Below, one piece after another: positions 1 to 5,963 of a stretch of DNA of 5,963 nt; the stretch's first letter is position 1, and each line of letters begins with the position of its first letter. Position numbers and translations under genes: made by a program. The notes under the pieces are model-generated. The model made no database searches. It saw only the letters and a program-made list of their open reading frames with translations, and was not told the origin of the DNA. Origin of the DNA: Myxococcales bacterium (GTDB lineage: Bacteria; Myxococcota; Bradymonadia; UBA7976; UBA1532); contig JAGQJJ010000282.1 in NCBI GenBank assembly GCA_020430675.1, positions 1 through 5,963 of the forward strand. The letters run 5' to 3'.

Positions 1-2626
1 CACACCCTCGATACTTTTCGGCATTGCCCACTACGTCGGTCGCACTGACACAAGCGTGCTGCTCGACCTCAGTGACCTCGATGGCATCGAACGCCATGCA
101 GCGCGATGCTTCACAGCCCAGCGGATTCGCGTGGGAGCCGGCTTTGGTCATCAGTGACTCCCGCGGCCTGACGATGGTGGTTTCCACCTCCATGTTCACC
201 AGGGCGTCTTCGGATACACCCAACGCCGCAGGCCAGGGGTTCGCCAATTGATACCGCAGCCGGAGCTGCGTACTGCGAAACATCGACCGACCCCCCTCGC
301 CCCAGGTCGCAGGTATCTCGTCGATCCCGCCGTTCACATCGTCCGCACCACCGCAGTCCGCGGCGACGTCGCCACCCTCCGGTCCGCAGGCGCCGGGCGG
401 CAGTACCTCGGCGTCGCCCACGAACTCGGGCGCTCGCTTGTCGATGACAACCAGACGAGACTCCGAGACCCGCGCATTGCAAGCGGCGTCATGACTGACC
501 GCCCGGACGGCAAACAGCGTCTCCCGATCGTCGAGGCCTTCAGCGGGCATGGCTTCGGGGGGCAGGTTCAGCACGCAGGGCTGATCGGGCGCGCAGCTGC
601 CCGCCTTGGCAAATTGCAGGCCGCCCAGGTCCAGACCGGGGCTGATGGTGCCCACCTTCGCGACCTCGAAGACGGTGTCGCCCTCCGCCGCGCCCAGTTG
701 AACCGGGATGCCGCCGGCGGCGGTGAACGCGAGCGCGCCAACCGTGCGCGTGCACTCATCCGCGTCGGGGTCGGGGGTGGAGTTGGGCGGGCATTCGGCA
801 AACGACCAGCCGGGAATTCGTGGCGGTGTTTGATCAAGAATGACGATATCGTCATGAATCAGTGTCGTATTGCCGGCCTCGTCCTGAAGCTCGACCCAGA
901 GCACGTTCTCACCTTCGGTGGACAGCCGGGCGGCAAAAAACGGGTTCTCCCAGTCAATTCGAGTCCATGGGCGTGCATCGACATCGAAGTCAGGGAGCAG
1001 ACCCGCGGGCAGCACGCCCACGCGATACCGCACGGCTTCATCTGACGAACCGGTCATTTTCCAGGCTTGATCGGCGTGCCTGGTCACGGGCGGGTCGGTC
1101 ATCGGTGGGTCCACCTCGGCGCAGCTCAACGTGGCAGCGAGCTCGACGCCCACATGGGCGGGCGCCGCCCGGTCGAGCGTCAGCGGGAGGGTCCGCCACG
1201 CGGGCGGGCCGTCGGGATAGGTGATGCCGCGCTGGGTGGCGCGCCAGCAAAGCGAGTAGGCGCCGTCCGGCAGCTCGGGCGACAGATCCCAGGCCAGCGC
1301 ACCCGACCGCGGCCCGCGGAACACGTCGGCGGCGCGATCGTCTTCCGGGCACGATTCACCCTCGGGCACCGTGGTCAGGGCAAAGTCCCAATCCTGCGGG
1401 TCGCCCTCCATCTGCACCGCAAAGACGAGGTGGGTCTCGCGCACGAACCAGGCCCCGGCCGCCTCATGGCCGGTCTGCAGGCGCAGGTCGATCGGCACTG
1501 GCGCGGGCACGAGCATCAGACGGGCGGTCAACGGTGGGCTCCATGTGCCGAACCAGTCGCGCAGCTGGGCGGTGATGATGTGCGGTCCATCGCCCTCGGC
1601 CAGCAGACAGTGTTGCAGGAAGAAGCGGTCGCAGCCGGCCGCGCCGTCGGCGCAGGGCGCGGCTTCGGTCGACCACGCCCGGCCGTCGCAGTAGGGGTTG
1701 CTGCCCGTTCGCGTCAGCCGACCGAGGCCAGCGAGCGGGTAGTCGTCGACGCAGCCGAGCGCGTCGCCATCGCTGACCCGCACGCTGACCAGCGCGTCGG
1801 CCTCGGCAGCGACCGCCGTCGAAAGGCAGAGCCGGCGCCCGGTCACGATGGTCTCGGCCCCGAAGGCGAGGCCGAGCGGCGTGCAATCCTCTTCGGTGTG
1901 CACCACGAGCTGGCCCTGCATGGGTCGCAGCACGACCGGCCGCGAATGCGTGGTGACGGCCTCGTCTGGCAGCACCATGACCTGCTCGGTCTGGGTGAAG
2001 TAGCCATCATCGGCGACCACCAGGCAGAGCGCCTCGCCGTCGGCCGTCGCAGGCATCTCGGGCAGGACAAACGTGCCCAGCTCGTCGGTGCGCGCCACCC
2101 GCAGGGCGACCGGGCGCTGCTGCGCGCCCTGCCATGCCGCGCGAAAGCCATCACAACCTCCCGGGAAGGCACTGACCTCGATGCCTTCGTGCAGGTTGCG
2201 ACCCTCGCGCCGGGCCACGCCGCGTAGACGGTTCATCTGGCGCTGAAGGACCAGTCGGGGCGTGATCTGCCGATCGCTGAAGTCGAGCACGATGCCGGTC
2301 TGCACCTTCGGCTCGAAGGCGACCTTGTCGATGGTCAGCGTATAGGTGCCGGGCGTGACCGCGGGAAAGACCAGGCGGTTGCCGACCAGCCAGTCTTCCT
2401 GGGCGAGCAGGGGGGGCTGCGGCTCGTGGCGCTTGCTCTCGCCGACCAGCGCGGCCCTGCGAATCGGGCCGATCGGGGTGCCGTCCGAGGTGGCGAGCGG
2501 CACCACCACCTGGGCCTTGGCGTGGTCTGCGCTCGGCGCCTTTGGATCGTAACTGCTGGTCGGCTCGACGGTCGCGTCGCAGCCGAGAAGCAGCAAGGCG
2601 ATGACACAGGGCGCGCGCAATGTCAC
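1..2626 (-). CDS. Large Ig-like/carboxypeptidase-regulatory-like lipoprotein, 3' end cut by window
   Basis: The frame is open from GTG 2626 to the left edge: 875 codons and one extra base, with no stop. The start GTG overlaps the previous stop (GTGA) and has GGAGG seven bases upstream. The N-terminus MTLRAPCVIALLLLGC is a short signal peptide with lipobox LLGC (Cys16, Asp at +2). About 80-130 reads as a beta-rich segment ('PGTYTLTIDKVAFEPKV'). About 133-235 resembles a carboxypeptidase regulatory-like (CarbopepD_reg/PEGA-type) fold, with 'GVARREG', 'TDELGTFVLPEMPA' and 'LVVADDGYF'. Beyond about 370 lie beta-sandwich-like repeats whose ends read D-x-x-x-P (Asp485, Asp598, Asp729), with segments such as 'NVLWVELQDEAGNTT' and 'ACVSATDVVGNAE' typical of bacterial Ig-like domains. 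About 25 Cys are spread along it, suggesting disulfides. It is probably a surface-exposed adhesin or structural lipoprotein. Domain names are from pattern, not search, and the C-terminal part is unseen. Confidence 0.9.
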   Translation of the reverse strand, partial: MTLRAPCVIALLLLGCDATVEPTSSYDPKAPSADHAKAQVVVPLATSDGTPIGPIRRAALVGESKRHEPQPPLLAQEDWLVGNRLVFPAVTPGTYTLTIDKVAFEPKVQTGIVLDFSDRQITPRLVLQRQMNRLRGVARREGRNLHEGIEVSAFPGGCDGFRAAWQGAQQRPVALRVARTDELGTFVLPEMPATADGEALCLVVADDGYFTQTEQVMVLPDEAVTTHSRPVVLRPMQGQLVVHTEEDCTPLGLAFGAETIVTGRRLCLSTAVAAEADALVSVRVSDGDALGCVDDYPLAGLGRLTRTGSNPYCDGRAWSTEAAPCADGAAGCDRFFLQHCLLAEGDGPHIITAQLRDWFGTWSPPLTARLMLVPAPVPIDLRLQTGHEAAGAWFVRETHLVFAVQMEGDPQDWDFALTTVPEGESCPEDDRAADVFRGPRSGALAWDLSPELPDGAYSLCWRATQRGITYPDGPPAWRTLPLTLDRAAPAHVGVELAATLSCAEVDPPMTDPPVTRHADQAWKMTGSSDEAVRYRVGVLPAGLLPDFDVDARPWTRIDWENPFFAARLSTEGENVLWVELQDEAGNTTLIHDDIVILDQTPPRIPGWSFAECPPNSTPDPDADECTRTVGALAFTAAGGIPVQLGAAEGDTVFEVAKVGTISPGLDLGGLQFAKAGSCAPDQPCVLNLPPEAMPAEGLDDRETLFAVRAVSHDAACNARVSESRLVVIDKRAPEFVGDAEVLPPGACGPEGGDVAADCGGADDVNGGIDEIPATWGEGGRSMFRSTQLRLRYQLANPWPAALGVSEDALVNMEVETTIVRPRESLMTKAGSHANPLGCEASRCMAFDAIEVTEVEQHACVSATDVVGNAEKYRGC

Positions 2627-3477
2627 GGGCAAGCCTCCGAGTCGGGTGGGAAGGCCACGCAGAGCATGGTGGAGCGATCGGCCGTACAGGCCCACTGGCC
2701 GACCGCGCCGTCGCCGCCTTCGCAGGGGCTGCCGCACGCGGGGCACGCGCAGCGGTCGGCGGCTTCATCCCGGTGGCATGGGGCCGGGCACGGGTCGGCG
2801 ACGCAGCGCTCGCAGGGGTTGATGTAGCGGTCGGCCATGCACGCCAGCGTGTTGCCGCCGGGCGCGCAGGTGAGGGCGCCGCAGCGCGTCAGGCCGTCGT
2901 CGGGCGCGGCGATGCGGCAGGGCATGCCAGGGGCGGGCGGGGCGTCCTCGGCGATGACTTCGGCGGCGAGCGCGAAGTCGGCGGCGCAGCCTCCGCAGGC
3001 GGTCAACGGTCGCACATGGCAGACCACGGCGTCGGCGCCATCGCAGCGAAAGTGATCGAAGTCATCCATTGCGGCCGGCGTCTCGGCGTGCTGGCACGGT
3101 CCGCAGGGGTCGCCAGGCTGATCGGCGAGCGGCGCCGCGCCGCCGCATCGGTTGCTGCACTGGCAGACGATCTCGCCGCCTTCGCACACCGTCTGGCCGA
3201 TGAGACCGCCGTCAGCGCCGCAAGCATCGCAGAGCATGCCGATGCCCGACGGATCGCAGCCGCGCGTGTCCTGATCGCCCGGCGGCCCGCGGTCAAACGC
3301 CTCCGTCGGCGGCAGCGCCACGTCGGGCGGCGCCGTGCAGCGGCCGTTCTGGCAGAGCAACACGCCCCGGCAATCGACATCTTCGGCGCAGCGGGCGCCC
3401 TCGGCGGCGTCTGGTCCGTAAGACGGCGCCGCGTCCGGGTCGCAGCCGAAGAACATCAGCAGGGCGCTGGCCCGCAC
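2623..3477 (-). CDS. Cysteine-rich putative lipoprotein
   Basis: I do not recognise a named family. From GTG 3477 the product is 284 aa. It starts with a very short export signal, MRASALLMFFG followed by Cys12 and Asp, which reads as a minimal lipobox. It holds 33 Cys. Apart from the lipid Cys, 32 remain, an even number that would allow 16 disulfides. A first unit C-x5-C-x5-C-x4-C ('CAEDVDC...CQNGRC', 30-47) resembles short Cys repeats common in secreted myxobacterial proteins. CxxC pairs follow at about 83-86, 125-128, 161-164, 222-225 and 245-248. It contains no long hydrophobic segment after the signal. The start is not settled. The frame opens at TTG 3624, overlapping the LPP20 stop (TTGA), but that adds 49 Arg/Gly-rich residues with rarer codons ahead of the signal. 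GTG 3477 lacks a clear ribosome site. It could be a disulfide-stabilised surface protein or a metal binder. Confidence 0.8.
   Translation of the reverse strand: MRASALLMFFGCDPDAAPSYGPDAAEGARCAEDVDCRGVLLCQNGRCTAPPDVALPPTEAFDRGPPGDQDTRGCDPSGIGMLCDACGADGGLIGQTVCEGGEIVCQCSNRCGGAAPLADQPGDPCGPCQHAETPAAMDDFDHFRCDGADAVVCHVRPLTACGGCAADFALAAEVIAEDAPPAPGMPCRIAAPDDGLTRCGALTCAPGGNTLACMADRYINPCERCVADPCPAPCHRDEAADRCACPACGSPCEGGDGAVGQWACTADRSTMLCVAFPPDSEACP
2634..2638 (-). promoter_or_regulatory. Ribosome binding site of the large lipoprotein
   Basis: GGAGG on the minus strand, inside the last codons of the Cys-rich gene, stands seven bases before GTG 2626. It supports a start that overlaps the upstream stop codon and suggests translational coupling. 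Confidence 0.65.
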
Positions 3478-3620
3478 CCAACGCGCGCCGACCGGACCGA
3501 TCCGCAGGGCGTCTTGGCCGCGGATCCCAAGTCGCCGCCTCGGACCAGAGGCACGCGGCCCCTTGCGCGGACCGCCTCCGATGTCGCTCAACCGGGCCAG
3601 CCAGCCCGCGGGCGGCCCCG
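3478..3620. other. Gap or N-terminal extension between LPP20-like and Cys-rich genes
   Basis: If the Cys-rich gene starts at GTG 3477, this is a 143-base spacer inside the operon. It contains the palindrome GCCCGCGGGC (3604-3613), no convincing promoter and no terminator with a T run. If the gene starts at TTG 3624, this encodes an Arg/Gly-rich extension using AGG, CGA, CTT and TCT codons that are scarce in the neighbouring genes. I favour a non-coding spacer. Confidence 0.4.
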
Positions 3621-4226
3621 TCAATTGGTCGCGCCCCCATCCGGCGCTGCGGCGGGCGTCTCTGCGTCGGACTTCGCGGCGTCGCGAGCGAGCTGCTCGT
3701 CCAGCCCGCGCAGCGCCTTCTGGGCCTGCGCGTCGACGATGTCCAGCTCGCGCGCGCCGTCCGACGCCGCGCTCTGCATCGCCCGGCGTACCAGACCTTC
3801 ATCAAGCACCAGCAGCACCGCGACCTCGCCGGTGCACTCATTCGTCCAGAACTGCTCGGGCCGACTGCCAGCGAGCGTCTGGGTCGACACCTGGCGGCTG
3901 ACATATTTGGTGAAGGCTTCGGCCCGGCCACCCGAGCCATCGATCTCGCCTTCGCGGAAGAACGTGTCGGTGAGATTGCGCACCCGAGTGTCGATCATGC
4001 GCGCGATCTGGTCGCGGGCCGCGGTCATGGCCTTGTCGCGGGCGTAGGCCGTGCCCCCCTTCGAGCGCGCGAGCCCGGTGGCGGCGAGATGGTCGTGAAA
4101 ACCAGGACGTTCGACCCAGGCGGGTTTCGGCGGATCGGGCACGCAGTCGCGCGCCGCGGGCGAAGAGGCGCACGCCAGCGCCGACGACGCGGCCAGGAAC
4201 CACATGGCATGGGTGCGCAGCATCAC
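3621..4226 (-). CDS. LPP20-like lipoprotein
   Basis: This is a small exported lipoprotein (201 aa). The signal peptide MMLRTHAMWFLAASSALAC gives a lipobox with Cys19; Ala at -3 is unusual but tolerated. Ala at +2 would suit the outer membrane by the E. coli rule. The mature part resembles the LPP20 family: a PAWV motif near 35-38, a short 'LAATGLA' strand, then an Ala/Arg-rich helix (about 62-84, 'ARDKAMTAARDQIARMIDT') and a beta stretch 'EVAVLLVLDEGLVRRAM' (134-150). The C-terminal 40 residues are helical, then a Pro/Ala-rich tail. LPP20 proteins are envelope lipoproteins of mostly unclear role. The start is GTG 4226, overlapping the kinase stop (GTGA), or ATG 4223 one codon later. AAGGGA at 4237-4232 could serve either. 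Family assignment is by pattern recognition and is moderately sure; lipoprotein status is likely. Confidence 0.85.
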   Translation of the reverse strand: MMLRTHAMWFLAASSALACASSPAARDCVPDPPKPAWVERPGFHDHLAATGLARSKGGTAYARDKAMTAARDQIARMIDTRVRNLTDTFFREGEIDGSGGRAEAFTKYVSRQVSTQTLAGSRPEQFWTNECTGEVAVLLVLDEGLVRRAMQSAASDGARELDIVDAQAQKALRGLDEQLARDAAKSDAETPAAAPDGGATN

Positions 4227-5779
4227 TTCGATCCCTTCATGAAGTCATTCATCTCTTGTCCCATCTTCGTCCCCAGCGCATCGAGGTCATCCTCGTCCGA
4301 GCTGCCTGGCGGTGGGTCTGGGTCGGCCCGGCCCGTCGACCCCGTCACGCGGGGTGATGACTCGGGCGCGCCCACCGGCGCAGGCGACTTCGGCTCATCG
4401 GCGCGGGGACGGGTGGGCCGAACTTGCGCAGGCGCATCGGGAATGGCCTTGGCCGTCTTCGCGGCGGCCGACGCCCGCCTTCGACGCGGCGAAACCGGCG
4501 CGGTCGGGGACGCCGAGGGCGTCGCGGCGGGGGCATCACCCGTTGGCGCTGCTGGCCCCCCGTCGCTCTGGGGCGTCCATTCCAGCGCCGTCCGGGTGAC
4601 GCTCGGGCTGGCATCCAGCGCGACGGGCTCCAGGGCCTGACCGGGTGCCGGCGCGGCGAGCGGCGGTGCATTGATGGGCTCGCCCGCGGACTCGCCGCGT
4701 CGCAGAAACCAGGCGGTGAGCCCGAGCGCGATGACCGCCGCGCCGGTCAGGGTCAGCACGGCCCACATCACGGGCTTTGCGCGACCGCTCTCCGCCGACG
4801 GCGCTGTCGACGGTCGAGCCGTCGCCGCTCTGCCGCCGGCCGCGTCGACCAGCCCGTCGAGCGCGATGCGCACCGCCTCCATCGACGCAAACCGCTCGGC
4901 GGGCTCTTTGCGCAGCATGCGCTCTATGACCGCCGCCAGACCGACAGCCGCAGGCCCTGCCGCCGGACCGCTCGAGAGCGGAGAGGGCTCGACCGTCACG
5001 ACCTTGATGATCGCCGCCGCCGGCGAGTCTGCCCGGAAGGGTGAGGAGCCCGTCAGCATCTCATAGCCGATGACCCCGAGCGCAAACTGATCGGTCGCGG
5101 GGCCGATCTCATCCCCCCGTGCCTGCTCGGGTGACATATACGCTGGCGTGCCGAGCAGACCGCGCGTCTCCAGCCCATCGTCGACGGCCAGGCCACGCAC
5201 GATGCCCAAATCGAGCACGCGCACGACGAGCCGATCGGCACGCCGCGTCAAGATGAGGTTGGACGGCTTCAGGTCGCGATGCACCAACCCGGCCTCATGC
5301 ACCACGGCGAGAAAACGGGCCACCTGTCGCAAGACCTCGACGACCTCATCCGCTGGCTGTGGCCCCTCATCGGCCAGAACCTGCTTGAGCGTCGGGCCCT
5401 CGACAAACTCCATGATGAGATAAGGCGTGCCATCGAGGCAGACGCCGTAGTCATGCACGGCAGGCGCCGCGGAGAAGGGCAGATGGGTATGGGCCAGCGC
5501 CTCGCGTCGAAAGCGCGCCAACGAAGCCTCGTGAATCGCGAAGCCGCCCTTGATGAACTTCACCGCGACCTGATGGCCCAACTCGACATGCCGCGCCTGC
5601 CAGACTTCGCCCATGCCCCCCTGACCGATCGGCTGCGAGAGCTGAAACCGGCCGCCGCCGATCAGGATGCCTGGCCGGGGACCCGGCCGCCAACCGCCGA
5701 CCGGCCGCTGCTGGTCGCACCCCGGGCACGCGAGGGCCTCGGGTGCCATGTCGGAACCGCAGCCGGGGCACAGCAGCAA
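4223..5779 (-). CDS. Transmembrane Ser/Thr protein kinase with N-terminal zinc ribbon
   Basis: This is an eukaryotic-like (Hanks-type, PknB-like) kinase that transfers phosphate from ATP to Ser/Thr of unknown targets. Residues are counted from TTG 5779 (518 aa). A zinc ribbon CPGC-x10-CPGC lies at 4-21. The kinase domain, about 44-312, has glycine loop GQGGMG (52-57), VAVK Lys74, helix-C Glu93, HRDLKPSN (167-174; catalytic Asp169, RD type), DLG in place of DFG (190-192), GTPAYMSPE (210-218), Asp230 and Arg296. All key catalytic residues are present, so it should be active. One membrane helix spans about 338-359. A Pro/Ala/Ser-rich tail with an RRRR patch follows and ends in an acidic, helix-prone segment (about 492-518). 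Start choice: TTG 5779 has GGGAGG six bases upstream. The longest frame begins at TTG 5806 without a good ribosome site, adds nine residues and follows an in-frame TGA at 5815-5813. The gene ends overlapping the LPP20-like lipoprotein gene. The kinase assignment is firm; signal and substrates are unknown. Confidence 0.95.
   Translation of the reverse strand: MLLCPGCGSDMAPEALACPGCDQQRPVGGWRPGPRPGILIGGGRFQLSQPIGQGGMGEVWQARHVELGHQVAVKFIKGGFAIHEASLARFRREALAHTHLPFSAAPAVHDYGVCLDGTPYLIMEFVEGPTLKQVLADEGPQPADEVVEVLRQVARFLAVVHEAGLVHRDLKPSNLILTRRADRLVVRVLDLGIVRGLAVDDGLETRGLLGTPAYMSPEQARGDEIGPATDQFALGVIGYEMLTGSSPFRADSPAAAIIKVVTVEPSPLSSGPAAGPAAVGLAAVIERMLRKEPAERFASMEAVRIALDGLVDAAGGRAATARPSTAPSAESGRAKPVMWAVLTLTGAAVIALGLTAWFLRRGESAGEPINAPPLAAPAPGQALEPVALDASPSVTRTALEWTPQSDGGPAAPTGDAPAATPSASPTAPVSPRRRRASAAAKTAKAIPDAPAQVRPTRPRADEPKSPAPVGAPESSPRVTGSTGRADPDPPPGSSDEDDLDALGTKMGQEMNDFMKGSK
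4232..4237 (-). promoter_or_regulatory. Ribosome binding site of the LPP20-like gene
   Basis: AAGGGA on the minus strand, in the last codons of the kinase gene, is five bases from GTG 4226 and eight from ATG 4223. The spacing slightly favours ATG, which would change the protein by one residue only. Confidence 0.45.
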
Positions 5780-5785
5780 GATCGG

Positions 5786-5791
5786 CCTCCC
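5786..5791 (-). promoter_or_regulatory. Ribosome binding site deciding the kinase start
   Basis: GGGAGG on the minus strand lies six bases ahead of TTG 5779. It is the best Shine-Dalgarno match near the 5' end of the kinase frame and favours this start over TTG 5806. With this start the zinc-ribbon cysteines begin at residue 4, as in many zinc-ribbon proteins. Confidence 0.6.
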
Positions 5792-5804
5792 GTCAAAGCG
5801 GTTC

Positions 5805-5833
5805 AATTTGGCTCAGCCCCGGGGCGCCGTCAA
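5805..5833 (-). promoter_or_regulatory. Weak promoter candidate upstream of the kinase operon
   Basis: TTGACG (5833-5828; five of six bases of the sigma-70 -35 consensus) is followed after 17 bases by CAAATT (5810-5805; three of six for -10). Transcription would begin near 5798 and give a leader of about 20 bases holding GGGAGG before TTG 5779. If this is real, TTG 5806 lies inside the promoter and cannot be the start. The -10 match is poor and the spacer is GC-rich (it contains the palindrome GCCCCGGGGC), so this is only a candidate. Confidence 0.2.
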
Positions 5834-5963
5834 GAGCAACCAAGGTCGGCCGGGCGGGGGCGCGGCATGCGTTGGTGTCCGCGGAAACATATCGGCGGCT
5901 TGCGGTGCGGGGGTGATGGCATCGGAGGCTTCGCCGCCGTTGGGCGGTCCGTTCGCCGGGGTG
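5807..5963. other. Upstream region with two short open frames cut by the right edge
   Basis: No gene can be assigned here. On the minus strand a frame enters from the right edge and ends at TGA 5815-5813. It has 49 Pro/Ala/Gly-rich codons and lies in frame with the kinase, so it could be the end of an upstream operon gene. On the plus strand ATG 5916 opens a frame of 16 codons to the edge (MASEASPPLGGPFAGV), with G-rich sequence just before it, so it could be the start of a divergent gene. The two readings compete. The only AT-rich patch is near 5885-5892 and might belong to a promoter on either strand. Confidence 0.4.

Noticed and set aside
248..1045. Plus-strand open frame of 265 codons
   Set aside because: It is antisense to the Ig-like repeats of the large lipoprotein and has no ribosome site or domain-like pattern.
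1067..2227. Long plus-strand open frame of 386 codons
   Set aside because: It lies fully antisense to the large lipoprotein, whose frame is open for 875 codons with signal peptide, ribosome site and domain-like sequence. The plus frame is Arg/Gly/His-rich and shows no motif. High GC at third positions removes stops on the other strand.
3094..3105. CGPC motif in the Cys-rich protein, like the thioredoxin active site
   Set aside because: The surroundings (PGDPCGPCQHAE) lack the Trp before the motif, and no thioredoxin-like fold pattern or cis-Pro region is seen. It is one of many CxxC pairs.
2620..4047. Plus-strand open frame of 475 codons
   Set aside because: It runs antisense across two lipoprotein genes with lipoboxes and good overlaps. 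Its sequence is an Ala/Arg-rich mix with no recognisable domain.
4424..5044. Arg-rich plus-strand open frame
   Set aside because: It is antisense to the kinase gene, and the very Arg-rich composition is what a shadow of GC-rich coding sequence gives.
5816..5825. Palindrome GCCCCGGGGC upstream of the kinase, possible operator
   Set aside because: A ten-base GC palindrome is expected by chance in such GC-rich DNA, and the symmetry does not extend outward.
1..5963. Repeats, CRISPR array, insertion sequence, tRNA or terminator
   Set aside because: Reading both strands showed no direct repeat array, no transposase-like frame, no cloverleaf and no hairpin followed by a T run.

Overview
The window is GC-rich and densely coded. 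Every gene I can support lies on the minus strand, so the genes read from right to left. The content suggests a Myxococcota-type bacterium (the former Deltaproteobacteria with complex life styles). The signs are an eukaryotic-like Ser/Thr kinase with a zinc ribbon and one membrane anchor, several lipoproteins in a row, a cysteine-rich secreted protein with 'C-x-x-D-x-D-C ... C-x-N-G-x-C' motifs, and a very large surface lipoprotein with beta-sandwich repeats. The taxonomic call is inference from gene style. No marker gene is present.

Layout in transcription order. (1) 5963-5780 is an upstream region with a weak promoter candidate and two short open frames cut by the right edge. (2) 5779-4223 is a transmembrane Ser/Thr protein kinase with an N-terminal CxxC-x10-CxxC zinc ribbon. 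(3) 4226-3621 is a small LPP20-like lipoprotein. (4) About 3477-2623 (or from 3624) is a cysteine-rich putative lipoprotein with 33 Cys. (5) 2626 to the left edge is a large putative lipoprotein with a carboxypeptidase-regulatory-like domain followed by Ig-like repeats. It is cut by the window after 875 residues and no stop is seen.

The genes look like one transcription unit. The kinase and LPP20 genes overlap by GTGA, and the Cys-rich and large lipoprotein genes overlap by GTGA. A TTGA overlap is possible at the third junction. Non-ATG starts are the rule here. The kinase has its catalytic domain in the cytoplasm and a long Pro/Ala-rich tail predicted outside the membrane. The three downstream products all carry a lipobox and should be exported. 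A reasonable but unproven reading is an envelope module in which a kinase senses or responds to the state of surface lipoproteins. No mobile element, tRNA, rRNA, CRISPR array or clear terminator was seen.
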